This document shows, piece by piece, positions 23,385 to 32,396 of a DNA stretch of 32,458 nt. Both the position numbers and the translations under genes were made by a program. Every line of letters starts with the position of its first letter. Positions within the stretch are counted from its first letter, which is position 1. This DNA is from Armatimonadota bacterium (GTDB lineage Bacteria; Armatimonadota; Fervidibacteria; Fervidibacterales; Thermosaccharophagaceae). Below the pieces are notes generated by a model. It did not search any database. It was not told the DNA's origin and saw only the letters and a program-made list of their open reading frames with translations. The stretch lies in NCBI GenBank assembly GCA_025062195.1, contig JANXAS010000010.1, positions 42,749 to 75,206 on the forward strand, given 5' to 3'.

Positions 23385-23565
23385 TGCATCTTACACCTCA
23401 ATGGGTGTTGGGTTTAATGCCACACTATCACCCATTCTGTTAGATGCTACCAACTCAAAAGTGTAGCAATGCAGAGCAGCAAATGGCATGGCAACATAAG
23501 TCTTGGGTTCTTTGAACAAGCTTGACTGACACCAGATACAACTCAACACAGGCAAAGAGGGTATA

Positions 23566-24840
23566 ATGGGGGCGAGAGCAATGGCTGCTATGCCACTATG
23601 CGAGCGGATTGGTATAGTATTGGAGCCAACAAGCGGCAGTTGGGATGCAAAGGGGACGGCAGCGCCTATTGTATGGCATGAGGACGGTTGCTATTTCATG
23701 CTCTATCAAGGTTGGGAAAAGGGCAGCGGATGGCGAGGTGATGGGTCGCCGAGGATGTTTGGGCTGGCAATGAGCGAGGATGGCATACATTGGGAAAAGC
23801 ATAATGGCAACCCAGTTTTGACGCCCACGGAGGGCAGCTTTGACGAACTCGGCTTTGAAGCCGGTTGTCTGCTCAAGTTAGGCGATGAGTATTGGCTTTA
23901 CTACTCCGGCTTTGCGGCAGATGGGAAGCTGCGCATAGGGTTGGCATTTTCAAACGACCTTGTAAATTGGCGCAAGTTTGATTCCAACCCAATTGTTGAC
24001 CCTGGAACTCACGAATCATGGGACTGCGATGGAGTTGCATTTCCATCCGTAATAAGGATGAGGCATGAGTGGTTAATGCTTTATAGCGGCTATGGACCAC
24101 ATTCAATGCAAATTGGTGGGGCTATTTCCGGGGATGGCAAGAACTGGATAAAGCATGGGGATAACCCACTCTTCCTACAACGCGGTTGGCATGAGGAACC
24201 GGAATGCCCGTTTTGGGATGCTGGTATTGAAGTCCATCACGCTTTCATCCACGGAGACCACATCACCATGTTTTACGAAGGGATTGGCAGGCAGGGACGC
24301 TACGGCATAGGGATAGCATACTCGCCAGACGGAATTGCATGGGCACGCTCATCCCGCAACCCTATTATGGGTCTGACTGATGCGACTGTGAAACAGGACA
24401 TGAGCGTTGTTCATCCATGGGTGCTGCAAGGCATGGGATTGCTCTACTACTCTGAGGTGCTTGGTGCATCTGCAGGTGCCGTCCACAGAATCTGTGCGGC
24501 AAAGCTAAACATGGCTGCAATTGAACCAGAGCACGAGCATGCACTTGTATATTCGCTCTGGCAAAGACATCAGGTTGACATCAATGGCGCTGTCACATCG
24601 GAAATATCCTGTGCATCATTCCCTCAGAAGACGGTTTGGCTGTGGAGCAGCACACGCGGTTCCGTGACGATTGAGGTTGATATTTTGGGCGATGGGAATT
24701 GGAACGAGCTTGAGGAGGTGAATGTTGATGCCAACCAACTATGGCATCATCATATACCGGAGCTCATGGCGAGGGTTAGATTGCGCTTCTTACCGAGAAG
24801 CAGCGCTTTCGTTTCAGCATGGCTTGCCATGAGCAAATGA
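23566..24840 (+). CDS. Five-bladed beta-propeller glycosidase-like protein (GH43/GH130-like)
   Basis: Blade-like units recur in the 424-residue protein: GLAMSEDGIHWEKHNGNPVL, GLAFSNDLVNWRKFDSNPIV, GGAISGDGKNWIKHGDNPLF and GIAYSPDGIAWARSSRNPIM. This SxDGxxWxxxxxNP pattern is typical of GH43, GH117 and GH130-type propellers, which hydrolyse or phosphorolyse plant or marine glycans. Acidic candidates lie in the SWDAKGTAAP and SWDCDGVAFPS segments, but I cannot assign catalytic residues with confidence. The last ~80 residues form a beta-rich tail. There is no clear signal peptide, so it is probably cytoplasmic and acts on oligosaccharides. The start at 23566 has GAGGG about five bases upstream; an internal ATG at 23581 is possible. 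It is divergent from the TPR/B-box gene and has no carbohydrate transport partner in view. Confidence 0.8.
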   Translation: MGARAMAAMPLCERIGIVLEPTSGSWDAKGTAAPIVWHEDGCYFMLYQGWEKGSGWRGDGSPRMFGLAMSEDGIHWEKHNGNPVLTPTEGSFDELGFEAGCLLKLGDEYWLYYSGFAADGKLRIGLAFSNDLVNWRKFDSNPIVDPGTHESWDCDGVAFPSVIRMRHEWLMLYSGYGPHSMQIGGAISGDGKNWIKHGDNPLFLQRGWHEEPECPFWDAGIEVHHAFIHGDHITMFYEGIGRQGRYGIGIAYSPDGIAWARSSRNPIMGLTDATVKQDMSVVHPWVLQGMGLLYYSEVLGASAGAVHRICAAKLNMAAIEPEHEHALVYSLWQRHQVDINGAVTSEISCASFPQKTVWLWSSTRGSVTIEVDILGDGNWNELEEVNVDANQLWHHHIPELMARVRLRFLPRSSAFVSAWLAMSK

Positions 24841-25036
24841 AAGTGAAGGCAATAGGCAAATCGAAAGGCAGCGTGGGCACATGAAATAAACCGAAACTAT
24901 ACGGGCTGCCGTTCCCTTTCCTCTTAGCGCAACTCACATTGTCCATACTGTAGGGTGTGAAATAAATGGCAACTGTGTTGCATCCTTAAAAGATGGGCAA
25001 ACAAAGGTTAATCACATATCGGATGGAGTGAGCCAC

Positions 25037-26047
25037 ATGAAGGATCCCGGAATTTTCGCCGAATTTGGCGATGATGGTGTTGTTTACTCCTCACGGAAAA
25101 CCATTATAGATGTTAAACCGATAGAAGTTCGCTGGCACGGTCGCGCCGGACAGGGAATCAGGACTGTTGCCCTATTGCTCGGGCATGTCGCATTAGCCGA
25201 GGGAAAATGGACACAAGCGTTCCCTCAATTTGGGCCAGAAAGGCGCGGTGCCGCAGTTGAGGGCTTTACGAGAATTGCCGATGTCCCCTTAACAATACAT
25301 GGCGGGATAGTATCACCTGATGTTGTCGTCGTTATTGATGACTCACTCCTTACCAGCGCAAGCGTGCTTAATGGACTGAGGCAAGATACCACGCTCATCG
25401 CCAATGTCCCATACTCAGCAAAGGAACTTCGAAATGTCCATCCAGTATTTGGTGCTTTAAACCGTGTTGCTGCAGTTGATGCAACTGCTATCTCACTTGA
25501 TACGATAAAGCGCAATATGCCTAACACACCCATGCTTGGCGCAGTCGCAAGAGTTACAGGCACTGCAAAGCTTGAGACATTGAAATCTGTTTTAACCGAA
25601 CACCTGCCTGAGAGAGTCAGGCGGCGTGCGGAATTGCTTGAAGCTAACTTGAATGCTGTTGAGAGGGGATACAACGAAGTTCAGGTTGACGAAGAACCAA
25701 CAAGCCCACCCGAGGTCATAGGAGAATACATCAAGGGGGCAACATTGCCGTCGTGGGAAGAGCTCAGCCTCGGCGGAATAATACCACAACCTGCAACATC
25801 GCTCTCCTACAAAACGGGTAGTTGGCGAAGCGAGCTACGCCCCGTCTGGGATGCGGAAAAATGCACAAACTGCTATATGTGCTTCATACATTGCCCAGAT
25901 AACGCCATCCTCATAAAAGATGGGAAGGTAATCGGGATAGATTACGAGTATTGTAAGGGTTGCGGCATATGCGCCGCTGTATGCCCACCTAAGGTTAAAG
26001 CCATAACGATGCACCCAGAGCGCGAAGCAGCCCCAGCCAAGCAATGA
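25037..26047 (+). CDS. porG: Pyruvate:ferredoxin oxidoreductase gamma-delta fusion subunit
   Basis: Residues ~28-215 are the gamma domain: EVRWHGRAGQGIRTVALLL binds CoA or the interface, and FPQFGPERRGAAVEGF is its hallmark. Residues ~270-325 are a two-cluster ferredoxin delta domain with C276, C279, C282, C286 and C306, C309, C312, C316 (CTNCYMCFIHCP and CKGCGICAAVCP). In many archaeal and bacterial enzymes gamma and delta are separate; here they are one 336-residue chain. An N-terminal ~25-residue stretch is extra. The ATG at 25037 has GGAG about eight bases upstream; a GTG at 25028 is an alternative. It opens an operon with the alpha and beta genes. The enzyme decarboxylates a 2-oxoacid to acyl-CoA and reduces ferredoxin. 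Confidence 0.93.
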   Translation: MKDPGIFAEFGDDGVVYSSRKTIIDVKPIEVRWHGRAGQGIRTVALLLGHVALAEGKWTQAFPQFGPERRGAAVEGFTRIADVPLTIHGGIVSPDVVVVIDDSLLTSASVLNGLRQDTTLIANVPYSAKELRNVHPVFGALNRVAAVDATAISLDTIKRNMPNTPMLGAVARVTGTAKLETLKSVLTEHLPERVRRRAELLEANLNAVERGYNEVQVDEEPTSPPEVIGEYIKGATLPSWEELSLGGIIPQPATSLSYKTGSWRSELRPVWDAEKCTNCYMCFIHCPDNAILIKDGKVIGIDYEYCKGCGICAAVCPPKVKAITMHPEREAAPAKQ

Positions 26048-26085
26048 CGGTAAATGGCAAATCAAACACCAATGGAGGGATCAGC

Positions 26086-27312
26086 GTGGGAAGCACGAAG
26101 GTTGGGGGCAATTTTATTCGCGGGCAGATAAAGGGCTTAATAGGCGATGATGCTGTTGCTGAGGCTATGCGCCAGATAAATCCGGATGTGGTTGCAGCAT
26201 ACCCAATAACGCCGCAAACGCTCATCGTTGAGAAATTTGCTGAGTTTGTTTCGGACGGCCTGGTTGACACCGAAATGATACATGTTGAGAGCGAACATAG
26301 CGCTATGAGCGCATGTATAGGTGCTGCAGCTGCCGGAGCAAGGGCGATGACTTCAACTGCCTCGCAAGGGTTGGCACTCATGTGGGAGATGCTTTACATT
26401 GCCTCGTCACTTCGCCTGCCAATCGTAATGGCTGTCACAAACAGGGCACTTAACTCAAATCTGAACATACATTGCGACCACGCGGACACGATGGGCGCAA
26501 GAGATTCAGGTTGGATACAACTTTATTCCGAGAACGCTCAGGAAGTATATGACAACACGATACAGGCGGTGCGCATTGCTGAAACCATATATCTTCCGGT
26601 CATGGTTTGCTTTGATGGATTCGTGGTCAGCCATTCACTTGAGCCAGTCGAAGTATTGCCCGATGAGGCGGTGAGGGAATTCATCGGCGAATTCAAGCCA
26701 CTATATTCGTTGCTTGATGTTGACAACCCAATAACAGTTGGACCCGTTGATTTGCCACCGTTTTACATGGAGCACAAGCGTTCCCAGTGGGAGGCAGTAA
26801 ACAGGGCACCCGCAGTGGTGATTGATGTTGGGATGGAGTTTTACAGGCGCTTCGGAAGAGCATATGGGCTTGTTGAGTCATACGAACTTAAAGATGCTGA
26901 ACTTGCGCTTGTGGCGATAGGCTCGGCAGCTGGGACAGTTAAAGCCGCCATTGATGTGGCTCGTTCAAAGGGCATCAAAGCTGGCTTGCTAAAGATTAGG
27001 ATGTATAGACCGTTTCCATGGGCTACGATCAGGAAACTCCTTGAGGGAATGAAGGCTATTGGTGTCATGGACAGAGCATTAAGCTCAAATGGCGAGGGCG
27101 GCCCTTTGTTTACAGACATAAAAGCCGCTCTTTACGAATCCGAAAAGCGCCCCAAGGTCATCAACTACATCTACGGGCTTGGTGGAAGAGACATAACCAT
27201 AACGCAAATCTTGAACATACTTAAGCAGCTTGAGGCAGTTGCAAGTGGAGAAGCTGTTGAGCCAGTCCAATGGGTCGGATTGAGAACTAAGGCTGGTGTG
27301 ACATTCTCGTAA
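26086..27312 (+). CDS. porA: Pyruvate:ferredoxin oxidoreductase alpha subunit
   Basis: This ~408-residue alpha subunit binds the 2-oxoacid and part of the thiamine site. It shows AAYPITPQTLIVEKFAEF, the VESEHSAMSACIGAAAAGAR motif, and NIHCDHADTMGARDSGWIQ with LYSENAQEVYDNTIQ, which are hallmarks of pyruvate-type enzymes more than of 2-oxoglutarate ones. The C-terminal ~180 residues match the transketolase-C-like domain (SYELKDAELALVAIGSAAG, KAGLLKIRMYRPFP). I favour the GTG at 26086 because GGAGGGA sits seven bases upstream; an ATG at 26044 overlaps the previous stop codon and is possible by translational coupling. The gap to the beta gene is 42 bp. Together the three genes form one oxidoreductase. 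Confidence 0.93.
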   Translation: MGSTKVGGNFIRGQIKGLIGDDAVAEAMRQINPDVVAAYPITPQTLIVEKFAEFVSDGLVDTEMIHVESEHSAMSACIGAAAAGARAMTSTASQGLALMWEMLYIASSLRLPIVMAVTNRALNSNLNIHCDHADTMGARDSGWIQLYSENAQEVYDNTIQAVRIAETIYLPVMVCFDGFVVSHSLEPVEVLPDEAVREFIGEFKPLYSLLDVDNPITVGPVDLPPFYMEHKRSQWEAVNRAPAVVIDVGMEFYRRFGRAYGLVESYELKDAELALVAIGSAAGTVKAAIDVARSKGIKAGLLKIRMYRPFPWATIRKLLEGMKAIGVMDRALSSNGEGGPLFTDIKAALYESEKRPKVINYIYGLGGRDITITQILNILKQLEAVASGEAVEPVQWVGLRTKAGVTFS

Positions 27313-27354
27313 GCCTTAGCTGCATTCACTCCGAAGATAAGGGGGCAAGATGAA

Positions 27355-28314
27355 ATGCCAACCGCAAGGGAATTGGTAAGGAGAAAGCCGGTGCTTGTTA
27401 GCGGGCACAGGATGTGCTCTGGATGTGGTGCCGCAATGACCCTGCGGCAAGTGCTGCTTTCCTCACCTTATCCAGTGGTTATTGCCTGTGCAACAGGATG
27501 TGTTGAGGTCTCAACATCTATCTTTCCTGAGACAGCGTGGAATGCCTCATGGATACACAGCGCATTTGAGAACACAGCGGCAACTATCTCCGGTGTTGAA
27601 GCTGCATACAGGGCACTGAAGCGCAAGGGGAAAATTGAAAGGGAGATAAAATTCATAGCCATCGCTGGTGATGGCGGAACTTACGACATAGGCTTGCAGG
27701 CGCTTTCTGGAGCGCTTGAAAGGTGGCACGACTTTGTCTTCGTGTGCTATGACAATGGTGCTTACATGAACACAGGCATACAGCGTTCAGGCGCAACACC
27801 AAGGGGCGCATACACAACCACAACACCAGCAGGTAAGGTTATACCCGGCAAAGTCCATCCGAGAAAGGACTTAACAGCTATAGCGGTTGCCCACAACATC
27901 CCGTATGTTGCACAAGCCAATGCAGCGTATTGGCGTGACCTGACGACTAAGGCGGAGAAGGCGATAACTACGGAAGGTCCCGCAGTGCTTGTAATCTACA
28001 GCGATTGCAATTTGGGACACGGACACGAGCCTTCCGAAGCAATTGACATATCAAGGCTGGCAACGGAAACATGCTTCTGGCCCTTGTATGAAGTTGTTGA
28101 AGGCAAGTATCGCTTAACATACCGCCCGAAGGAAAAATTGCCAGTGAGGCTCTGGCTTGAAAGACAAGCCCGTTTCAGGCACCTGTTTGAGCCACAAAAT
28201 GAACACATCATTGATGAGATACAGCGTGAGGTTGATAAGGCTTGGGAACGACTGCTATGGCTCTGCGGGGAGTCTAAAGGCGAAAGCAGTGAGGGAGTTG
28301 ATAAGGGCGCGTAG
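27355..28314 (+). CDS. porB: Pyruvate:ferredoxin oxidoreductase beta subunit
   Basis: The 319-residue beta subunit binds thiamine diphosphate and the proximal 4Fe-4S cluster. The cluster ligands are visible as C21 and C24 (HRMCSGCG), C49 (ATGCVEVST) and C218 (YSDCNLGHG). The thiamine/metal motif is GDGGTYDIG (105-113) followed by YDNGAYMNTG about 25 residues later. VHPRKDLTAIAVAH and the GIQRSGATPRGAYTTTTPAGK-type segment (about 141-161) match pyruvate enzymes. The ATG start lies 42 bp behind porA. Substrate could be pyruvate or a related 2-oxoacid; motifs favour pyruvate. The UspA gene follows after a 77-90 bp gap. Confidence 0.94.
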   Translation: MPTARELVRRKPVLVSGHRMCSGCGAAMTLRQVLLSSPYPVVIACATGCVEVSTSIFPETAWNASWIHSAFENTAATISGVEAAYRALKRKGKIEREIKFIAIAGDGGTYDIGLQALSGALERWHDFVFVCYDNGAYMNTGIQRSGATPRGAYTTTTPAGKVIPGKVHPRKDLTAIAVAHNIPYVAQANAAYWRDLTTKAEKAITTEGPAVLVIYSDCNLGHGHEPSEAIDISRLATETCFWPLYEVVEGKYRLTYRPKEKLPVRLWLERQARFRHLFEPQNEHIIDEIQREVDKAWERLLWLCGESKGESSEGVDKGA

Positions 28315-28400
28315 GCTAACCGAGCTTAGAACAATTTCTCGCTTCGCTAAAGGACTTGCAAAGTGCAAATTAGCGCTACAACACGACGGGGGTGAAGCAT

Positions 28401-29387
28401 TTGATAACTCGTATTCTATGGGCGACGGATTTTTCTCAAGTCGCTGAGAGAGCTCTTGAATGGGCGATGCTTTTTGCAAAGACATTTGATGCAAGCATAA
28501 TTGCCACACATGTTGCCCCAGATTGGGTGAGATATTACGAGGAGAGGGGCTTCGTTGGATGGACTGAAGGGGAACTATCTCAAGCGCTTGCCACAATACA
28601 GAATGTGCACATAAGCGCCCTCACAGAGCAGATGAATGAGCGTGTGGAACAATTGCGCTTGTTAGGCTTCAGGGTTGAGAGCGCTCTGCTGCTTGGCTCG
28701 CCAGCCGTCCAGATACTTGAGTATGCGGAACTCGTGCATGCCGATTTAATTGTCCTCGGCTCAAGGGGAATGCGCACACTCAAGGAGCACTTGCTTGGTT
28801 CAACAGTTGCCAGGATCATACAGGGTGCGCAAGTCCCAGTCATGGTTGTTCCAGCAGTCGCCCCAGCTGAGTCGGAGATAAGGTTTAAACAAATACTCGT
28901 GCCGACTGATTTTTCAGCTGCAACGAGGGCTGCAATAGACTATGCCCTGTGTTTGGCAAAAGCCTTCGGCGCACAGATACACCTTTTGCATGTGATTGAG
29001 TTACTTGAATCGGTTGGAGAAAGAGAAGCACTGCAAGAGCTTGAGAGGATGATAAGCAATGGACTTAAGCAATGGGTGAAAGAGTGCATGGGCGACGGAT
29101 ATGAGATACCAATACATGTAGTGCGATGTCACCACGCCGCTGATGGAATAGCACTGTTTGTTGAGCACGAGGGCATTGACTCCATAGTTATGAGCACTCA
29201 TGGAAGGACAGGTCTTGTTCGTTTCCTATGGGGCAGCGTTGCCGAACGGATTATAGGGCAAGTTGGATGCCCCGTTATAGCTGCTAAGGCTGCTTCATTC
29301 CGAAAAGCGCTTAGCCAGCTGAATCATCACCCTACCAATGCTCACTTCAAGTTTGACTGCTACAACTGCACTCGCAGCGCCATCTAA
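28401..29387 (+). CDS. Tandem-domain universal stress protein (UspA family)
   Basis: Two Usp domains lie in tandem: residues ~1-150 (starting ITRILWATDFSQVAERALEW) and ~155-305 (KQILVPTDFSAATRAAIDYA). Each carries the ATP-binding G-2x-G-9x-G-S/T loop: GSRGMRTLKEHLLGST in the first and STHGRTGLVRFLWGS in the second, so both are probably nucleotide-binding. Usp proteins help cells under starvation or redox stress; the precise role is unknown. The likely start is the TTG at 28401, with GGGGGTGA five bases upstream; a GTG at 28392 lies within that box. It sits between the pyruvate oxidoreductase genes and the iron-sulfur paralogues and may belong to the same transcript. A possible role in redox stress is inference. 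Confidence 0.9.
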   Translation: MITRILWATDFSQVAERALEWAMLFAKTFDASIIATHVAPDWVRYYEERGFVGWTEGELSQALATIQNVHISALTEQMNERVEQLRLLGFRVESALLLGSPAVQILEYAELVHADLIVLGSRGMRTLKEHLLGSTVARIIQGAQVPVMVVPAVAPAESEIRFKQILVPTDFSAATRAAIDYALCLAKAFGAQIHLLHVIELLESVGEREALQELERMISNGLKQWVKECMGDGYEIPIHVVRCHHAADGIALFVEHEGIDSIVMSTHGRTGLVRFLWGSVAERIIGQVGCPVIAAKAASFRKALSQLNHHPTNAHFKFDCYNCTRSAI

Positions 29388-29423
29388 TGGGAGTTTGGTT
29401 GTGCCACATTGAGGTGGATTGGA

Positions 29424-30281
29424 ATGCCCGACTTAACCTCGCAGTTGAAGTCCTTCGCTGACAAGCATAGGGTTGATCTGATTGGTATTGCGCCCATTGA
29501 AAGGTTTAATGATGTGCCACCTGAACATCATCCTGCATCAATCTTCCCTGAGGCTCGCTCTGTGCTCGTTATCGCAAAGAGGATCCCAAGAGGCGCGCTC
29601 CGCGGGGTTGAAGAGGGAACTCACTTCACTTCATTTGAGCTGTATGGGCGCTCATGGCTGATAGATAGGGTGCTTGCTATTGCGACCATTTCAGTTGCAA
29701 CCTTCTTGGAGGATAACGGATGGGAAGCAGTTCCATTGCAGGACCTCCCGCCACAGATACCACCATCTGGCAAACCAGTTAAACATGGGCTGCCTGCACC
29801 AAATGTTATTGTTGATGCCAAAGACGCAGCAGTGCGCGCCGGGATAGGTGAAATAGGATATTGCGGTGAACTTCTGACGCCCAAGTTCGGACCGAGACAA
29901 CGGTTGCAACTGATATTAACTGATGCTGAGCTTGAGCCAACGCCAGTTTGTGAGATGCAAATATGCGACATGTGCATGGAGTGCGCCAAAAGCTGCCCGC
30001 TTGGCGCAATGCAAGGCGAGGTCAAAATTGTGATTTGCGGTAAGGAGATGCTCACAGCACAGATTGATTGGGATTTGTGCAGGCACTGCAAGAATGGCGC
30101 TTCACCAAATCCATATCACCCCTTAGGTTTGCCCGACCGCCTCGGTGCAATTTGTGTGCGAAGCTGTGTTGACTATCTTGAGCGTGCCGGAAAGATAGCC
30201 TCAACATTTACCAGCCCTTTTAGGAGGCGTCCACCGTGGGAGATTGACCACACGGGGCGCACAAAGCTGCAGAAAAGGTGA
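29424..30281 (+). CDS. QueG-like double-cluster iron-sulfur protein, paralogue 1
   Basis: The 285-residue protein resembles the epoxyqueuosine reductase (QueG)/reductive-dehalogenase-type superfamily. The N-terminal half has DLIGIAPIERF, HHPASIFPEARSVLVIAKRI and a GIGEIGYCGELLTPKFGPRQ segment, then a cluster-binding motif with C181, C184, C187 and C191 (CDMCMECAKSC). A second set is C219 and C222 (CRHC) with C244 and C248 (CVRSC). Known members reduce organic substrates, often with cobalamin; the substrate here is unknown. It is unlikely to be QueG itself because three copies occur in a row and the C-terminal HEAT region of many QueG proteins is absent. The ATG at 29424 has GAGGTG seven bases upstream. 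It overlaps paralogue 2 by four bases, indicating co-translation. Confidence 0.85.
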   Translation: MPDLTSQLKSFADKHRVDLIGIAPIERFNDVPPEHHPASIFPEARSVLVIAKRIPRGALRGVEEGTHFTSFELYGRSWLIDRVLAIATISVATFLEDNGWEAVPLQDLPPQIPPSGKPVKHGLPAPNVIVDAKDAAVRAGIGEIGYCGELLTPKFGPRQRLQLILTDAELEPTPVCEMQICDMCMECAKSCPLGAMQGEVKIVICGKEMLTAQIDWDLCRHCKNGASPNPYHPLGLPDRLGAICVRSCVDYLERAGKIASTFTSPFRRRPPWEIDHTGRTKLQKR

Positions 30282-31342
30282 ATTTAGCGGTGAGGAAGCC
30301 ATTGACCAAAAAACAGCTTGCTGAATTCGCTCGTTCGTTCGGGATTGATCTTCTCGGAGTCGCAAATGTTGAGCGGTTTGTGAATGCACCAAAACATATG
30401 CACCCAGCAAGCATCTTTCCGGAAGTTCGTTCTATCATAGTTGTTGCAAGGCGCATTGTCAGGGGTTGCTGGAGGGGAATTGAGGAGGGGACGAATTGGC
30501 TCAGCTACACATACTTTGGTTATCACGGTCTCCTTAACACGCTCTTCATACCGCTGGGCGTCTACGAGCTTGCGTGCTTCATTGAGGATCACGGCTACGA
30601 AGCGGTGCCATACTATCCGGGCGTTCCGGAGGCACAGCCGCCAAATGAGCCGCTTCGCGATGGAGCTCCACCATATGATGTCCATCTTGCGATCAGGATC
30701 GCAGCTGTAGCTTCTGGGCTCGGTGAGATTGGGTGGTCAAAGGTTTTCCTGACGAGGGAATTTGGTCCGCGCCAAAGGCTGGCTGCAGTATTGACCGAGC
30801 TTGAGCTTGAGCCAGACGAACTCGTCATGCCGAGCAGCATTTGCGATAGGTGCATGGAGTGCGTCCATGAGTGCCCATGTAACGCCATCCCGCACATCCG
30901 TGAAGGAAAAACTGTGCGCGTGGAGATTGACGGATACGTTTACGAATGGGCTGACCTTGATGTCGGCAAATGTGTGCTTTGCTATCACGGCGCAGACCCA
31001 AGGGTATCACCATTCATTCATAAGAGCCTCCCCGGATTTGAGTTTGATGTGCGTAAACAACGGGTGGATGAGGAGACAGCATACAGGATTTGTTGGACGC
31101 TATCCACTCAGCCATGGCGGCGGACAAGAGAGGATACATCAGGGTTCGTCATTGAAGGGCATGCACAAATTCAGCGTTGGGGCGTTGGCGGAAGCTACGG
31201 GATTTGCGGTTCAAGGGGATGCATGAGAAGTTGCTTTGACCATTTAGAGCGCCTCGGAAAGATTGGGCAAAAATTCCACGGTGGATCATTCATCAGGAGG
31301 GAGAGATGGCTATTGCCACACAAGGTGCCGCCAAGGAAATAA
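30278..31342 (+). CDS. QueG-like double-cluster iron-sulfur protein, paralogue 2
   Basis: The 354-residue paralogue keeps the same plan: LLGVANVERF, MHPASIFPEVRSIIVVARRI, GLGEIGWSKVFLTREFGPRQ, then C189, C192, C195 and C199 (CDRCMECVHEC), C232 and C235 (CVLC), and C315 and C319 (CMRSC). An insertion of about 50 residues (~240-305; KSLPGFEFDVRKQRV to IEGHAQIQRWG) separates the last two cysteine pairs and adds C271 and C310. The first GTG overlaps the stop codon of paralogue 1 (GTGA). A second GTG at 30290, eight bases after AAGGTGA, is an equally good start. Function is as uncertain as for paralogue 1; the insertion suggests a different partner or substrate. Confidence 0.85.
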   Translation: MNLAVRKPLTKKQLAEFARSFGIDLLGVANVERFVNAPKHMHPASIFPEVRSIIVVARRIVRGCWRGIEEGTNWLSYTYFGYHGLLNTLFIPLGVYELACFIEDHGYEAVPYYPGVPEAQPPNEPLRDGAPPYDVHLAIRIAAVASGLGEIGWSKVFLTREFGPRQRLAAVLTELELEPDELVMPSSICDRCMECVHECPCNAIPHIREGKTVRVEIDGYVYEWADLDVGKCVLCYHGADPRVSPFIHKSLPGFEFDVRKQRVDEETAYRICWTLSTQPWRRTREDTSGFVIEGHAQIQRWGVGGSYGICGSRGCMRSCFDHLERLGKIGQKFHGGSFIRRERWLLPHKVPPRK

Positions 31343-31403
31343 GGGCAAGCGCTTGGTTGACCCTTTCACACTGCAGAAGGAAACGCAATAGGGGGAGAAG
31401 GGA

Positions 31404-32396
31404 ATGTTAACCGCAAAGAAGGTGAAGGAGTTTGCGAGGAAGTGCGGAGCAGACATAGTTGGGATCGGCTCCATGGAAAGATTTGATGGCGCACCGAAGG
31501 AAATGGATCCAAGATACATCTTCCCCGAGGCGAAAGCGATAATCGGGTTTGGCTTTCGCATACCGAGAGGATGCTTCCGAGGGATTGAAGAGGGAACTTA
31601 CTTTGCAGCATACCCATCAATGGGCTATGCACATATTAACCTCATCTTTGCACCAACTGTGCTCAGGCAAGTTGCATGCATGATTGAGGACGAAGGCTAC
31701 GAGGCAGTGCCAATTCAGAACATGGTGATTGGCTCCTCAGTGGATATACTCTTGGGCAAGCCGACGAGAATAAGTGTGCCAGTCTCGCCGAACAAGCCCG
31801 CCCCTGATGTGCTCCTACACTTCAGAATTGCTGCAGTCATATGTGGCATGGGCGAAATCGGTTATAGCAAACTGCTGCTAACACCAGAGTTCGGTCCGAG
31901 GGTGCGCCTTGCATTCATGCTCACAGATGCACCACTTGAGCCAGACCCAATTTATGACGGTCCGCCAATTTGCGATAGATGCATGCTGTGTGTTAAGGAA
32001 TGCACAGGTAAAGCCATAAGCCCCGATAGGACGGTAAAGTTGAAGGTTGCCGGCAAGGAATTTGAGTGGGGCGAGTTGAATGAAGAAAGATGTGCCCTTG
32101 CTTACACTGGCGGCGCAATGGAATTTAACCCATTTTACACGGGCGAACTTGAGCCAATAAGGTTTGAGGAAATTGAAAGGGATAGCGGTGGCTATACAAG
32201 ACCCGAATTTGAGACGGTCTACAGAAAACTCAGATACAATGTCAACTCCGTGGCTGTCTTTCACCACTTGGGGGCAATTGAAGGCGCAAGGGGCTGCATC
32301 AGAGCGTGCATGATTCACCTTGAAAGTCAAGGCAAGCTTAAAAACAAATTCAAAGAGCCGTTCAGAAAGAGGCGACCTTGGACAATCGCACAGTAG
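31404..32396 (+). CDS. QueG-like double-cluster iron-sulfur protein, paralogue 3
   Basis: The 330-residue paralogue has DIVGIGSMERF, MDPRYIFPEAKAIIGFGFRI, GMGEIGYSKLLLTPEFGPRV and the first cluster ligands C190, C193, C196 and C200 (CDRCMLCVKEC). The second site has only C230 in CALAY where the others have CxxC: the second cysteine is Ala233. C298 and C302 (CIRAC) remain, so the second cluster lacks one ligand or uses another residue. The usual Pro after the first motif is also replaced (CTGKAI). The ATG at 31404 has GGGGGAG six bases upstream. It ends 62 bp before the window edge. The altered ligand set suggests this copy has diverged in redox properties or function. Confidence 0.85.
   Translation: MLTAKKVKEFARKCGADIVGIGSMERFDGAPKEMDPRYIFPEAKAIIGFGFRIPRGCFRGIEEGTYFAAYPSMGYAHINLIFAPTVLRQVACMIEDEGYEAVPIQNMVIGSSVDILLGKPTRISVPVSPNKPAPDVLLHFRIAAVICGMGEIGYSKLLLTPEFGPRVRLAFMLTDAPLEPDPIYDGPPICDRCMLCVKECTGKAISPDRTVKLKVAGKEFEWGELNEERCALAYTGGAMEFNPFYTGELEPIRFEEIERDSGGYTRPEFETVYRKLRYNVNSVAVFHHLGAIEGARGCIRACMIHLESQGKLKNKFKEPFRKRRPWTIAQ

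Noticed and set aside
23562-23567. TATAAT immediately at the beta-propeller gene start
   Set aside because: It overlaps the ATG itself, so it cannot serve as the -10 box for that gene.
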